64,000 nt of DNA from Chondrosia reniformis (lineage: Eukaryota > Porifera > Demospongiae > Chondrillida > Chondrillidae), in NCBI GenBank assembly GCA_947172415.1, contig OX359190.1, forward strand, positions 1,302,001-1,366,000, written 5' to 3'. The notes under the pieces are model-generated. The model saw nothing but the letters and a program-made list of their open reading frames with translations, was not told the DNA's origin and made no database searches. Position 1 is the first letter of the stretch, and the number at the start of each line of letters is the position of its first letter. The position numbers and the translations under genes were made by a program. Positions 1 to 10,305 of this stretch are shown piece after piece.

Positions 1-209
1 AGGGTTTTCCCCAAGGGAAACCAAAAGAGACAGTAGACTGTCCCAAGGCTCTCTCAACTTTGTCCTGGGGTCCATCAATGAGAAGGATGCGAGACGTTCC
101 AACACACCTTCCACCATCCGCAGCACCTCCTCCAAACCAGAGGTGTCAAGAAGATGGTCATCATTGGGCACAGTCAGACCAGTTTGACTAAAACTGATAG
201 TTTTGACTG
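1..209 (-). CDS. Partial exon of an unrelated minus-strand gene, cut by window edge
   Basis: The minus strand is open through the window edge and codes a helical, leucine-rich stretch that includes VPNDDHLLDTSGLEEVL and MDPRTKLREPWDSLLSLLVS. A CTTTAG acceptor on the minus strand, at about 210-215, would start the exon near 209. I do not recognise the family. The stretch has no similarity to anything else in the window. Similarity to the repeated array begins only near 250, so this marks the left border of the array. It could be the 3' part of a host gene reading toward lower coordinates. Confidence 0.4.
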
Positions 210-820
210 CTAAAGGTCTCACTCCATACATAGTAATGACACCATGTGAAATGTATATATTATACAGTATCTAGTGCCATATGTACCTATATATACATGT
301 TGTATCAATTGTACTCTTTCTCATGCGAGATGTTTACAATATTATGTGTTTAATTGTAACATTTTCAATCCAGTTACATAACTTCATTAAAACCTATTAT
401 ATGTACAATGTAATACAATGTCATGTATTTAAATTGATTGAAATGCAGAATGTACTGTGAGAGAATTTACAAATTAAAAGGTAGGAAATACCATATTGAA
501 TCATCATATATAACAAGTACCATGGACTCCATGGTTACCATGGTTACTGTTCTGTCTCTTTCTCAGGATCCACTTGCATGATTTTCTCCTTTCTGACAGT
601 TTTCTTTAACAAACATACACAATTGCTCCAGTTGGACCACCTGTCCTTGTTGACCTTGTTGGGAGAACATCATCACAGTCATATTTACCAGTGGACCCAA
701 CACTGTTGCTATATAGCAAGTGATTCATAAGTAGGTGTCATCCTTTAACTTTAATTGGCACCAGCCACACTTGCACCCTGCAGGGGAGAGCAAATTATGA
801 TATGATGCAGGGAAGGAGAA

Positions 821-885
821 CAAATGAATAACATTATGACACCAATGAATACAATTTAAGGGCTCTCATAATGTTATTCATTGGA
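821..885. repeat. Small palindromic repeat (MITE-like), first copy
   Basis: AATGAATAACATTATGA is followed about 30 bases later by TCATAATGTTATTCATT, so the piece can fold into a hairpin. The same core, with similar flanks, occurs at about 1325-1387, 12815-12875, 14503-14570, 26930-26997, 28746-28812, 45445-45512, 47259-47318, 56724-56790 and 59773-59835. Two sit in most units: one in the AGMO intron before exon 4 and one in the AGMO 3' flank. The intron copies are in the opposite orientation. Confidence 0.7.
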
Positions 886-1324
886 TCAGTACTTCCTCAT
901 TAAGGTCCAATGGAATGTAGACCTCACAAAACAATACCAGACCCTATCAGATCAGTACATGTGATCTCCACTGGCTGGAGAGACTATGTACTTGTATTTA
1001 TAGGCTACCTATTTCACCTGTGTAATATATATGAGATATTAAAATTCACACAACAAAGTATATATAATAATATGAGATACATCACATCTATTACATGAAA
1101 ATCACTTATATTACATCGAAACTAATATATGTAGAACCATTCACAATTGTTTCTTGTTGACCTGGTTAGGAGATCAGCATCATATTATGTACGTTATCAG
1201 AATCATCTTATTAATACTTACCAGCAGATCCTATTGTAATGTGATTCAGAAGATTATATACAGTGCAGTTGAAAATAATTCAGAAGGTCTACAATAGGCA
1301 CCAGCCACACTTGACCTACAGGGA

Positions 1325-1387
1325 AAATGAATAACATTATGATACCAATGAATACAATTTTAGGGTTCTCATAATGTTATTCATTGG
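1325..1387. repeat. Small palindromic repeat (MITE-like), second copy
   Basis: Same 65-bp hairpin core as at 821-885. Here it is duplicated within one flank, together with its neighbouring text (a piece ending in ATGTAGACCTC). Only this flank has two copies in tandem. Confidence 0.65.
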
Positions 1388-1649
1388 ATTAGTAATTCCT
1401 CATTCAGGTCCTATGGAATGTAGACCTCCCAAAATCAGCTGTATACATAATTATACAACTACCTGAACATGTGACCTCCACTGGCTGGAAAAACTAGTAC
1501 TGTATGTATATACTTCACTGAAATACCATCTTTGTGTAAAGATCCTTCAGTATACCATGGCAGGTCCAACTAATACATTACAATACCTCACTAAAGCAAC
1601 ACTAATCCAAAGGCATATATGTGTGACTAGCTAAATACTGGAAGAGCAT

Positions 1650-1860
1650 AAGACCCGCCATTTTTGAGTGCTACACGCTGAGATCAAAGATTACCGCCAC
1701 TGCGTAACAGGCGTTGCTATAGTTGCAGTCACAGTTGTGATAGTAGAAATAGCAGTGACACGATTCAGTTGTGCAGTTAGTTTTTTGTCTCTCTCTTTGT
1801 TTTCTCAATTCTAAATGTCAAAAGATAAAGTGAGTTTATTGATTCATTCAGTTTCTCGTA
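1650..1860 (+). promoter_or_regulatory. Unit 1 promoter / first-exon block
   Basis: A block beginning ATACTGGAAG...CCGCCATTTTTGAGTGC and ending in a short ATG exon (ATGTCAAAAGATAAA) followed by a perfect GTGAGT donor at about 1830 is kept at 14755-14925, 47505-47690 and 60020-60185. A shorter version stands at 29030-29110 before a different gene. CCGCCATTTT resembles a YY1-type initiator-proximal element. The short ATG exon ends in phase 0 while the frame upstream of the kelch ATG needs phase 2, so it is best taken as 5' untranslated or as part of a longer first transcript. Confidence 0.55.
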
Positions 1861-2037
1861 GAAGTGGGTGTTACTATATAGACTCGCAGTCGCTAACCTT
1901 TCACCGGTCAAAATGAATTCAGATTAATTTAGCGAACTACATGTTCTGCCAGTATATATGAAACTCGTTACAGCAAATAGTCCAATTCAGCGAAATATAT
2001 AGTCAGGTCTTGTAATAGAACTAGTTCAGTCTTTGAA

Positions 2038-2205
2038 ATGCGTCCAACTCGCCAGGTTGAAATAGTGGTATTACCCGAGAGTTCTAGAACAGTCACACCT
2101 TTAGCTTTCAGAGACCCTTGCCCAAAGTCTCTTTGTTTAGAATACTGCGACACTGTTGGGTTATGCAAAACCTCGCTCAAACTAGCTAGCGAAATACAAC
2201 CTTGA
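2038..2205 (+). other. Conserved 55-codon upstream open frame
   Basis: ATG CGT CCA ACT ... TGA codes a 55-residue peptide starting MRPTRQVEIVVLPES. The same length and reading frame are kept at 47910-48077 (unit 4) and 60397-60564 (unit 5). In unit 2 its first 33 codons are fused in frame to the kelch exon, and in unit 3 a stop follows the second codon. No splice site joins it cleanly to a neighbour. It may be a translated leader of the kelch gene or a relic exon; function unknown. Confidence 0.35.
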
Positions 2206-2579
2206 GATTCGTAGGCTTCTAAGGAACACTTTAGAAAGCGAAGTATGCCGTTCATCCATATAGTGGCAGAATGTTTAACTGGTGCACGTTGAGGAGGTTC
2301 AGATTTAATAGACTATTAGACAGTAAACGCTGAAATGACTCTTTACATTCTGTTAAGTTGGACTTTGTACAAACAGACTGCATGATTTACAGACTGTAAC
2401 TCAAAGGTTTCTTGTAATAAACTGCTACTGAAAACTTACATATCCGTGTGTGCTAATTTATAGAGAGTTTCCAAGCAGACACGCTTCAATCAGTAAATGT
2501 TTCTTATCTCAATTAGATCTTTCTCAGTGACCTCCTCAGAGCTGGAGGTCATTTTCTGAAAACCACCAATATCCCGGAA

Positions 2580-5500
2580 ATGATGATTGCAACATCCGAT
2601 GCTAATGCACTTGCACATCTTCCAAGTGTATTCGTCTATGGTGGCATTGATGAACAGGTTCAGGTTTACAATATTAAGAACACTAAATGGTCAACACTGC
2701 CTCGACCTCCTCATTATCACAGTGGAGCAGCCATCATAGGAAACCAGTTTACTTTAATAGGAGGTAAAGACACTCGTCGCATTCCTACAAACGATCTAGT
2801 GACGTGGACAGGCAAAGAATGGAAAGTACTATATCCTCCAATGCACACCGCCCGATCCAGTCCAGGTGTTCTTGCATTTGGAGACTTAATAATTGTCTCT
2901 GGAGGAGGAGGAACAGATGGCGAAGCAGTAGACACAATTGAAGTCCTGGATGTTAACAAAAGAATATGGATACAGTCGAATCTGAAACTTCCTCGACCAT
3001 TAGCAGATCACCACATGGCATTGTGTGGTGAATACATTTACATCTACTACGACTGGGATGGATATTTTTGGAGAATGAATAAGAAGAATTTTATGGCTTC
3101 ACTTACAACAAATGATGAACATCACTGGGAACGGTTCGAGAATGCACCAGTGAGGAGTTCACTATTACAATACAGCACACTACCAGTCGTAGTAGGTCCA
3201 AAAGGAATCTTCATTTTCGAGAAGGAGAAGTGGACACGAATTAGTGAAGAAACGTCTTATCATTTCACTTGTACGGCTTCCCTCAACGGAACAACATTTC
3301 TCACATTTGGAGGAACAGAAGGATTTTTAGGAGGAAATCAGACAAGAGCTGTACAGTACGATATTGCAGTTAAGGTTAGTAAACTTGTTTAAGTATTACA
3401 AGTCTTGTTAACATTCGTTGCGCGCTTCGCGTACACCTTCTCCTTCAAATAGAAACAGTAGAAGGCTTTATTTCCTTCGTTAGAGTCACCTAACTTGTGC
3501 GCTCAGTGTACACGAAGCGCGTGTCAATGTTAACAAGACTTGTGTTGCTTTAATGTTCTCGTAAGAGTGTGTTCTACGAACGCTCTCACGAGTTTAAGTG
3601 TTAACTTGTTTCCACTAATGAAGACTGTTAAGTCTTCTTGTTCTTTGTATTTGAAGTGAGAAAGTAGAGGAAAGCGTTTCAAGTATTATCCGCTGTAGTT
3701 AAACTGTTTATTATCGCGTGCTACGTACGTATGTTAATTTCTCGTCCTGTGAACGTTCGTGTGATTAGTTATAAGATGTTGGTAGTACAGAAAGGTTGGT
3801 TGTAGACACGTTTAATAAACTATTTTCTAACACAACGAGAGTTCATTGCTAGGCACGGAAGCGTCCCAAGGCGAAGTCCGCCATTTTGTTTTAGTATTTA
3901 ATTAGTCTTAGCCTAATTTTTGGGGCGCTGTTGTTTTTGTCTGTTATTAAAAAAGAAGAGAGTTGCCACGTTTTTAAATTATACAATTTGTCTTGTTCAA
4001 GGTAAGTGAAAGGTAAATAGAAGTCAAATGAATATGTCAGTGAATGTTTAGAAGAGATGTCGGGTATTGACTGTATTACTTGGGTGAATTGACTGTTCTC
4101 TAATGATGCTTCTTGCTAGTTTTCCTAAAGCTAAGCATCACCAATAATATTGACCTACTGACTAAATTGTCAAAAGAATGTTTGTTTATAAACACAGACT
4201 GTCCCTTTGTGGGTAAACTATTGAAAAGTAATTAATGTGAAGTGTTAGGCAATGACAATACTCAATGTGTAGCATTCACATGTAGCAATGGATCATCTAA
4301 TTAATCAAGACCCTATTCTACTCTTATTGATAAGAGTGTGATGGAAGATAAAGATCTGTATTTATGAACCTGTAAATGTTTTAACAAATAGTACAGCTAC
4401 AGCCAAGTTGTGTTACATAATAAAGCTGTCTTGAAAGAGCCTTCAGAAGTTGTATCTAAATAGAATGTAATTCACACTTTGGATGGCTAAAGTAATTTGG
4501 ATTAAAATTTTCCTGTTACTGTGACAATGGCTTACCTCCGAACGATAGTAAAACTGGCGTCTTTGAGTACAGCGAATAACAGGTCGAATTGATAAAGAAA
4601 ACACCATTTAGGACACTCCATAGAGGACGTTAAAGTAGTTTCTAGTTGATCACATGTGAACTGTAGCAGGCGTTTGAGGAATAATAAACTGATAACCCTC
4701 AAATTAGGATAAACTGCTTATTCATAGAATGACTTATTGGTGAGAATAGTCAATACTTCAAATATGTGAAGTGTGTATTACATTGTAAACACATATTACA
4801 CTTAATCTTAAATGTCTATGATAGCTATACATATCTCTTCTATATCCCATGCAGGGGCCAAAGTGGTATGGCGAAGCCATAGAAAGACATGGTTCAGTTG
4901 AAGTTAACATTAGCCGTGCAATCCTCACAGGAGGCTCGCGTGTTGGTAAAACTTCACTGAAGCACTACCTGCTCCACAACACAGCAAGAGAAGACAAAAC
5001 TAGCACTGGAGTGCTGGAAGCTCCTGAAGTGGCCACCATTGCTGGGGAGCAAACTATTAGGACAGGATCTGAGGAGGAAGGCCAAGGGAAGGAAGAGGAG
5101 TATGATTTCATTAAATGTTTTGCAGTTGGTTCTTCCTGGAAAGTTTTAACAGATGAAAAGCTAGGGCAGCTTATTTCAAAGATTAAAATGGAGGAAAGGG
5201 AGGTCTTTCCAGGCAGCACTCTAGATACCCCATCTGCCTCTCTTCCATCTGATGATACCACTTTAGCTGGTGATATTGCCAAGACAACTGAGATAGCCAG
5301 AGAGACGACCAAGCTACCAACCAACACCTTCATAACCCATCCTCCTCCTAGCCATGATACCACTGAGACTTTAGCAGTACAAGACCCACTGGAGCTGCTA
5401 CAGCAAGCCAGGGACAGCTTCCTGCAGAAGCACAATCTCTCCACTGAAGCAGAATTTGATGAAAAGGAGTGCACGTTTATTTACCTCCTGGACACAGGAG

Positions 5501-7870
5501 GCCAGCCCTCCTTTCAGAATGTCATTCCACTTCTACTGGATTTTCCCTGCAACTTCTTGCACGTCTTTAAAGCTTCAGAGAGGTTGACAGATCCATACAT
5601 TAATGCATACTGTCAAGATGGAGTCACTGAAGTGGAGAGCACCAACAGCCGTTCAACCTGGGAATTGATGAAGGAGTCCATTACAGCTGCCTACACAATG
5701 TCAATGAAGAGCAAGCGGCAGTTGGAAGCATTTGACATGCCTAATGAGCCCCAACTTCGCATTTTCCTTGTTGGCACTCACCTTTCCCTTCTTTCCAAGG
5801 ATCCTGAAGCTGAGAGAGCTCTACTGGACCACAACAAGAAGGTTCTAGAAGAAATGGACGACAAGCCATATGACAGCAACAGGGTATTCCCCCCAAAAGA
5901 GGTTGCCTACAAAGGTGCTGGTAGCTACTTTGTAGTGGACAGTCAGCTACAGGGAGACAGCAAACTGAATGAGCACACTCGTAAAGCTGTAAATGTTCTT
6001 CGTTCTCTACTTTCAGATGCCAAGAATCGATTATCATTGAAAGTCCCCAAAGTTTGGTTCTGCCTTCAACTAATCACATCTAGCGTGAAAAAGAAGATGT
6101 GGAAGCTCACAGAACTGAAAGAGTTCTGCTTCCGATGCCGATTTATCCAAGGTGTAGATGTTGATGGACAGCTCCTTGTCCTGCTGAACCTGTTTCACAG
6201 TCTTGGGTTCTATGTGTACTTTGATCTGAGTGAGTACAAAGAGCAGTGGATCTGTACAGATGCGACCTTTCTGTACAAGGAAATGTCCAAAGTGCTATCG
6301 GTCCAGTATGGCCCAAGTGAATCTTCAAGTCCAGAGCTACGTAACTTAAAGAAAAGTGGAGAAATTCCTGAAGCAACTTCAAAAGATTTGTTCCAACAGC
6401 TGGGTATCGATGCTGATATTCCAACAAGATGGCTTCTGGAGGTCCTGGTAAAAATTGGTATTGCAGCCAAAGTGACAAAGAAGGAGACACACTACTTCGT
6501 TCCAGCAGCCCTTCCTGAAAGGGGAATTAATCTTCCCGAACCTTCTGTGGCCACTTTGGAATTCACTTTCTCATTCCATTCAGCATTTGAATATCAGAGG
6601 TACACCTGCATACCAACTGGTCTGTTCCACAGACTGGCCGTGGACATTGCAAGCAATCGACAGGCTCTTGAAGATCAGCAGATCAAGCAAGCATACATCA
6701 GTGGAAGCCAGTGGGAGTACTGTCCCAGTCAATCTGACAGTACACAATTCATTTTCTCCCAAGACAATGCCCACATTGTCCTTTCCCAAAAGGAGGACCT
6801 CATTCAGCTCCAACTGCTGGTTCCAGCAGACTTTTCTCAGCTTGGTTTCTCTTTGACTGAGCTCTGCAGGTGTATCAGAATGGAAATGAAAGAGCGAATT
6901 GCTTTTATAAGCAAAGCGGTTTTCGGAAGCGAGTTTTTAGCCAAAAAGGCTACTTTAGAAGATGGTGTCATTTGCCGTTACTGTGAGGGCTCCACCTTGC
7001 ATCTTCTGCGATTTAAAGATGGCAGCCAGAGAAGGGGTCTGTGTACCAGACTGAACAAAGTGAAGTCATTATCTCCAAGAGAGTTGGTTTGGGTTGCTAA
7101 GGAACAGGACAGCAACACCAATGTAAGTTTGCATAATATTATGTATTCAACAAATAGACCTTATCACGAATGTAGCAACTATTGGCTGTATATTTTACAT
7201 TCTAATCTTGCTGCTAACCACTCTATATTATGTTATTGTTATTCTTTCAACAGTAATATTTAAATTACATTTATTGATTTTGTATCTTCTTCTGTATAGT
7301 TGAGCGTGGCTGGTAAAGTGGAATTTGATGGAGACCAATTCCTTCTCTATAAAGACCAGTCTACCTGTACTGGAGGATCTAAAGTTGTTGGACAGCCAAC
7401 ACCATCTGCCAGCTCGGGAGAGTGTGATGGTGAGTGCATATACACTGTACCACTAAAATAGTTATTAAAAATGTGATCCAAATTATGTCAGTTAACTGCC
7501 TCATGGATGATGTAATGATTGTTCATTTTATTTCATGTGTTGTGTAGATGTTCCAGATAATTGGAAAGAAATAATACAAACCAAACACTGGGTCTACCTG
7601 TTGGACAACCTCACTGTTGACAAGATAGTTGATCACCTCTACCAGGGAGTGGATGGAAAGCCACTGGTTACTAAAGAGGTGCGTGATGAGATTGAGAATG
7701 CAAAGAGCAAAAAGGAAGCAAACAAGATCTTCTTAAAGCACTTGCTGAATGCTGGTACGGAGGAGAGTTTGAAGCTCCTTTGTACAGTTCTTCAACAAAC
7801 ATCTGGTGACTATCAAATTCATAAAGAGATTCTTGAGAAACTCAATAATGATTTCAAATTTGGAATGTAA
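2580..7870 (+). CDS. Kelch-ROC-COR-CARD protein, unit 1 (intact)
   Basis: Four coding exons: 2580-3374, 4855-7122, 7300-7429 and 7548-7870, about 1,171 residues. Exon 1 is a kelch propeller of about five blades (FVYGG, FTLIGG, IIVSGG, TFLTFGG; each followed by a paired W such as NTKWSTL and GKEWKVL). Exon 2 has a Walker A motif GGSRVGKT (about residue 297), a G3 motif LLDTGGQ (about 478) and LVGTH in the G4 place (about 571), then a COR domain (VPKVWFCLQ to WICTDATFLYKEMSKVL, about 660-750, plus C-terminal COR part). Exon 4 is a death-fold, CARD-like helical domain (HWVYLLDNLTVDKIVDHL...KKEANKIFLKHLL). The joins are phase 0 / 0 / 1, with donor AAG|GTTAGT after kelch and acceptor CCCATGCAG before ROC. 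If the kelch intron is retained, a stop follows five codons later, giving a kelch-only form. Family knowledge: ROC-COR proteins are dimeric GTPase switches; CARDs recruit signalling partners. The sensing role of kelch is inferred. Confidence 0.78.
3400..3541. mobile_element. 142-bp MITE with ~36-bp inverted ends, in kelch intron
   Basis: The left arm begins AAGTCTTGTTAACATT and contains GCGCGCTTCGCG; the right arm is its near-complement, ending AATGTTAACAAGACTT. Copies sit at the same place in units 2 (16977-17118), 3 (about 34744-34885) and 5 (61772-61913), and a shrunken derivative in unit 4 (about 49287-49352). It therefore inserted before the unit duplicated. No coding capacity. Confidence 0.75.
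3542..4854 (+). other. Remainder of kelch-ROC intron, unit 1
   Basis: Non-coding intron of the Kelch-ROC gene. It holds a second CCGCCATTTTG element near 3878, kept in units 3-5, then AT-rich text without long open frames. It ends in a pyrimidine-rich tract and ATGCAG just before the ROC exon. The intron is about as conserved between units as the exons, which fits recent duplication. Confidence 0.6.
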
Positions 7871-7989
7871 CTTTCAAGTTGATCTGTGTCTTGTAAATTT
7901 TGACTTATTTTGTCATTTAGTTTAATAATTTCTATTTGTTGATTTATAATGTCCTTTGTAAATTTACAAGTTCATATAAGTAGTGTATA

Positions 7990-8396
7990 ATTACCCTTTA
8001 TCAGTTTAAGGCCTTTGATGTAACATTTGTGTTATCGTTTATCTATATATAATTGCGAAAATACGTTTGTAAATATGGTGTCAAGAGACAGCTGAAAGAT
8101 ATGTCTCAACGTAGTTTAAAACATAAAATGGAGAAGTGCGACCACTGGTCCGTTGTCAATCATCGATTAGAGGAAGCTGGCTACAGTGCAGTGAAGATTC
8201 ACAGACACTGATACGGATGTAAACCAGATACATTATGAACTGCCTCATGATGTAAGGAGATTGAGAAGGCAAAGAATGTTGCACCATCTGACAACTCGGG
8301 AGAGTGTGATGGTGAGTGCATATTCACTAACACAGCTGTTGACATTTTAAGTTTATTGCGTAATGATTTATATGTCTTCCATGTATTCATATGTAG
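7990..8396 (+). pseudogene. Extra CEP70 promoter plus partial exon 1 (recombination scar)
   Basis: From about 7990 the text matches the CEP70-like promoter at 10170-10300 (GATGTAACA.TTGTGTTATCG), and ATG at 8101 opens the same first exon (MSQRSLKHKMEKCDHW, up to YSAVKI) but loses homology near 8198. It then runs into a copy of the end of ROC-gene exon 2 (CTCGGGAGAGTGTGATG followed by GTGAGT, near 8295-8313). Unit 2 has the same scar at about 21640-21965. It records joining of a ROC-type unit to a ZU5-type unit. Confidence 0.7.
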
Positions 8397-9543
8397 ATGC
8401 CAGTTGTGAATGGAGAAAGGTTATATACAACTCCATCATAGGGTCTACCTGTTGGAGAATCTCTGTATCAAAGAGATTGCCAACCAACTCTTGCAAGGAG
8501 TGGATGGAACACAGCTAATTAAAGATGACATTTATCAGAGGATCAATCATGCTGCAACCAAGAAAGATGCAAATAAAATCTTCTTGGAACACTTGAGAAG
8601 TAAAACACTTTCAAGTTTTGATATTTTCTGTGAGATCCTCCAACAAACCTCAAGAGACTATGAGGTACATGAAGAAGTGGCTGACAGACTGAAAGGGGAC
8701 ACCAGAATATGGGTATGTCCTTACACTTCAGAATATGGGTAGGTCCTTACACTTCAGAATATGGGTAGGTCCTTACACTTCAGAATATGGGTAGGTCCTT
8801 ACACTTCAGAATATGGCACACATATTTTTCCTCTTCATGATGTTTGTCGGTGATTACTTGTGGTTTGATTATCACTTTGATCTCACATGCTGTTATGTAT
8901 ATTATCTCTATTTATCATTTTACTGCATTAGCCTTTGAGATCAAGAAAATCAAGTGAGTTATATACGTATAGGTTACTATATAACAGATGTACAAAGTAA
9001 TGTGTTCAATTTATAGTACCTATAACGTTTACATTGTCACCATTTTGTATGATTCATAGGATCCTGTGAACCAGACAAATCAAAACAAGCCATGGACACC
9101 AACCTACCAATGCCAGTTACACCAGTTGGTAAGGAGGAAAGCAATTTACTTTACTTTGTTTGTGGATGCGGCCAAAACTCACAGTCTCACATTCTTTAGA
9201 CACACGCATTCATTTTCCAATGTACAGTATTACATTTGGTATGTATAATATACATGTATCTGTAGCCGAGGACAGCTTGCAACAGAGAGCGACTCTTGGC
9301 CAACTTCAAGATGTAGCTGATTCTGAAGCTGTCACCAGGTGGAAACCAGTGTGCAGACGTTTAGGAGTGAGAAGGGACATCATTGTGGAGGCAGAAAAAG
9401 CTAATTCAAACGATCCATCTGAAGCCTTTGTCACAGCCTTGGAGTCATGGCATGACGAACAAGGAGATAAAGCTACAGTTTCTGTCCTTGTTGAAGCACT
9501 GGAGAAGAGTGGATTTAATGAAGTGGCCAAATCACTCAAATAG
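8397..9543 (+). pseudogene. Relic CARD, linker and death-domain exons (ZU5-type gene tail), unit 1
   Basis: These are the last exons of the ZU5-type gene seen whole in unit 3, without its ZU5 exons: CARD 8397-8712, linker 9060-9128 and death domain 9266-9543 (EDSLQQRATLGQLQDVAD to FNEVAKSLK). The CARD exon carries a 2-bp insertion near its start relative to unit 3, and the 31-nt mini-exon before the linker has lost its first bases, so the chain is broken. The death-domain exon itself is clean: RWKPVCRRLGV and a helical core with WHDEQGDKATVSVLVEAL. Expression as an alternative 3' end of the upstream gene is not excluded, but the joins do not keep frame. Confidence 0.72.
8701..8817 (+). repeat. 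26-bp minisatellite at CARD exon donor, unit 1 (~4.5 copies)
   Basis: The unit is GAATATGGGTAGGTCCTTACACTTCA in permutation. The first copy is the exon's own donor (ATATGG|GTATGT). Each later copy repeats a donor-like ATATGG|GTAGGT and a CTTACACTTCAG acceptor-like tract. Units 2 (about 13 copies) and 3 (about 10) have longer arrays at the same place. Confidence 0.9.
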
Positions 9544-10305
9544 TACGTGTTAGGCTAATAATAATGCAGCTCCTAGATAGAAGGTTGACATTACAGTACC
9601 AATAAATACAATACAATACAACCAGTGTCTTTTACTAATCTCTTTTGATTATAGTATTCCAAGATACAGATGTAATGTATGTACACATACGTATATGTAT
9701 TTCAATACTTTTATTTGTTTATATACGTAGGTTGCCTACAGTTAAAGGATTTCAACATTGATCTTATCTTCATAGATCCACTGTGTGTTCATGCGTACTT
9801 CATTAACCATTTTCACTATATATATATATTCCCAAATTTGTATTATTACTGTCATCAGTATAATTAAACAAGTTTTTTTATCTTTTTTATAAAGTACGTA
9901 ATTTGTTGTTTGGAATAAGAAAGACTACTCCATGTGTTTGCTCTACGTCAAAGCTTAGTAATCAGTAATCCTTTGTACATCTCTCTGTTGGCATACGTCA
10001 TTGGATGTAGGTGTCGATCAATCTAGCAATTTTCCTTTGGGATCATCTGGTTTGATATCTCTTCATTTATTAGATATACATAATTATAAGCACAGTTTTC
10101 AACTTTTAGTTTCAAATTGTTTATTTATGTATACATTTAATGTATACATAAATAAACATATATTAAGGCCTTTGATTAATAAGTTCGTAAAGCAGTGTAT
10201 CCCTGCAGCAGTTTAAGGTCTTGATGTAACACTTGTGTTATCGCTTATCTGAGAGAGACGAAAAATAGTTTGTAAATATGGTGGCGAGGGGTCCAGTTGA
10301 AAGAG
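9544..10305 (+). other. Spacer and CEP70-like promoter region, unit 1
   Basis: After the death-domain stop there is an AATAAA-containing stretch (about 9600) that could end a transcript. AT-rich spacer follows, then a block conserved before every CEP70-like first exon: TTTAAGGTCTTGATGTAACACTTGTG and GCGAAAA.ACGTTTGTAA upstream of ATG 10306. The open frames at 9679-9867 and 10001-10216 are not kept in the other units. Confidence 0.55.

Larger units (their letters stand above)
250..1640. other. AGMO-type 3' flank: left end of the tandem array
   Basis: From about 250 the sequence matches the stretches that follow AGMO in the other units (for example 58660-58820 and 13980-14760), including the same AT-rich tract and the same small palindromic repeats. 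No coding exon is seen. The likely reading is the tail of an earlier unit whose genes lie outside the window or were lost. The 62-codon open frame at 910-1098 is not preserved in the other copies. Confidence 0.7.

Noticed and set aside
2580-3392. Kelch as an independent single-exon gene
   Set aside because: Possible as an intron-retention form, but the AAG|GTTAGT donor in all complete copies and the matched phase-0 acceptor in two different downstream contexts favour an exon of a larger gene.
4965-5474. 169-codon minus-strand frame under the ROC exon, and similar ones under units 2, 4 and 5
   Set aside because: It is the antisense shadow of the Thr/Pro/Glu-rich coding stretch. It moves with the sense codons and has no splice or domain support.
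5741-6490. 98-, 115- and 86-codon minus-strand frames repeated in each ROC copy
   Set aside because: Repeated only because the sense exon is duplicated; low-complexity Cys/Leu content and no family match.
4855-7122. NACHT or NB-ARC NLR-type ATPase
   Set aside because: The LLDTGGQ and LVGTH motifs followed by a COR-like region are those of ROC-COR GTPases; no NACHT sensor or winged-helix motifs are seen.
9266-9543. Stand-alone death-domain gene in units 1 and 2
   Set aside because: The death-domain exon starts at an acceptor without its own start codon in frame; its proper upstream exons are only complete in unit 3.
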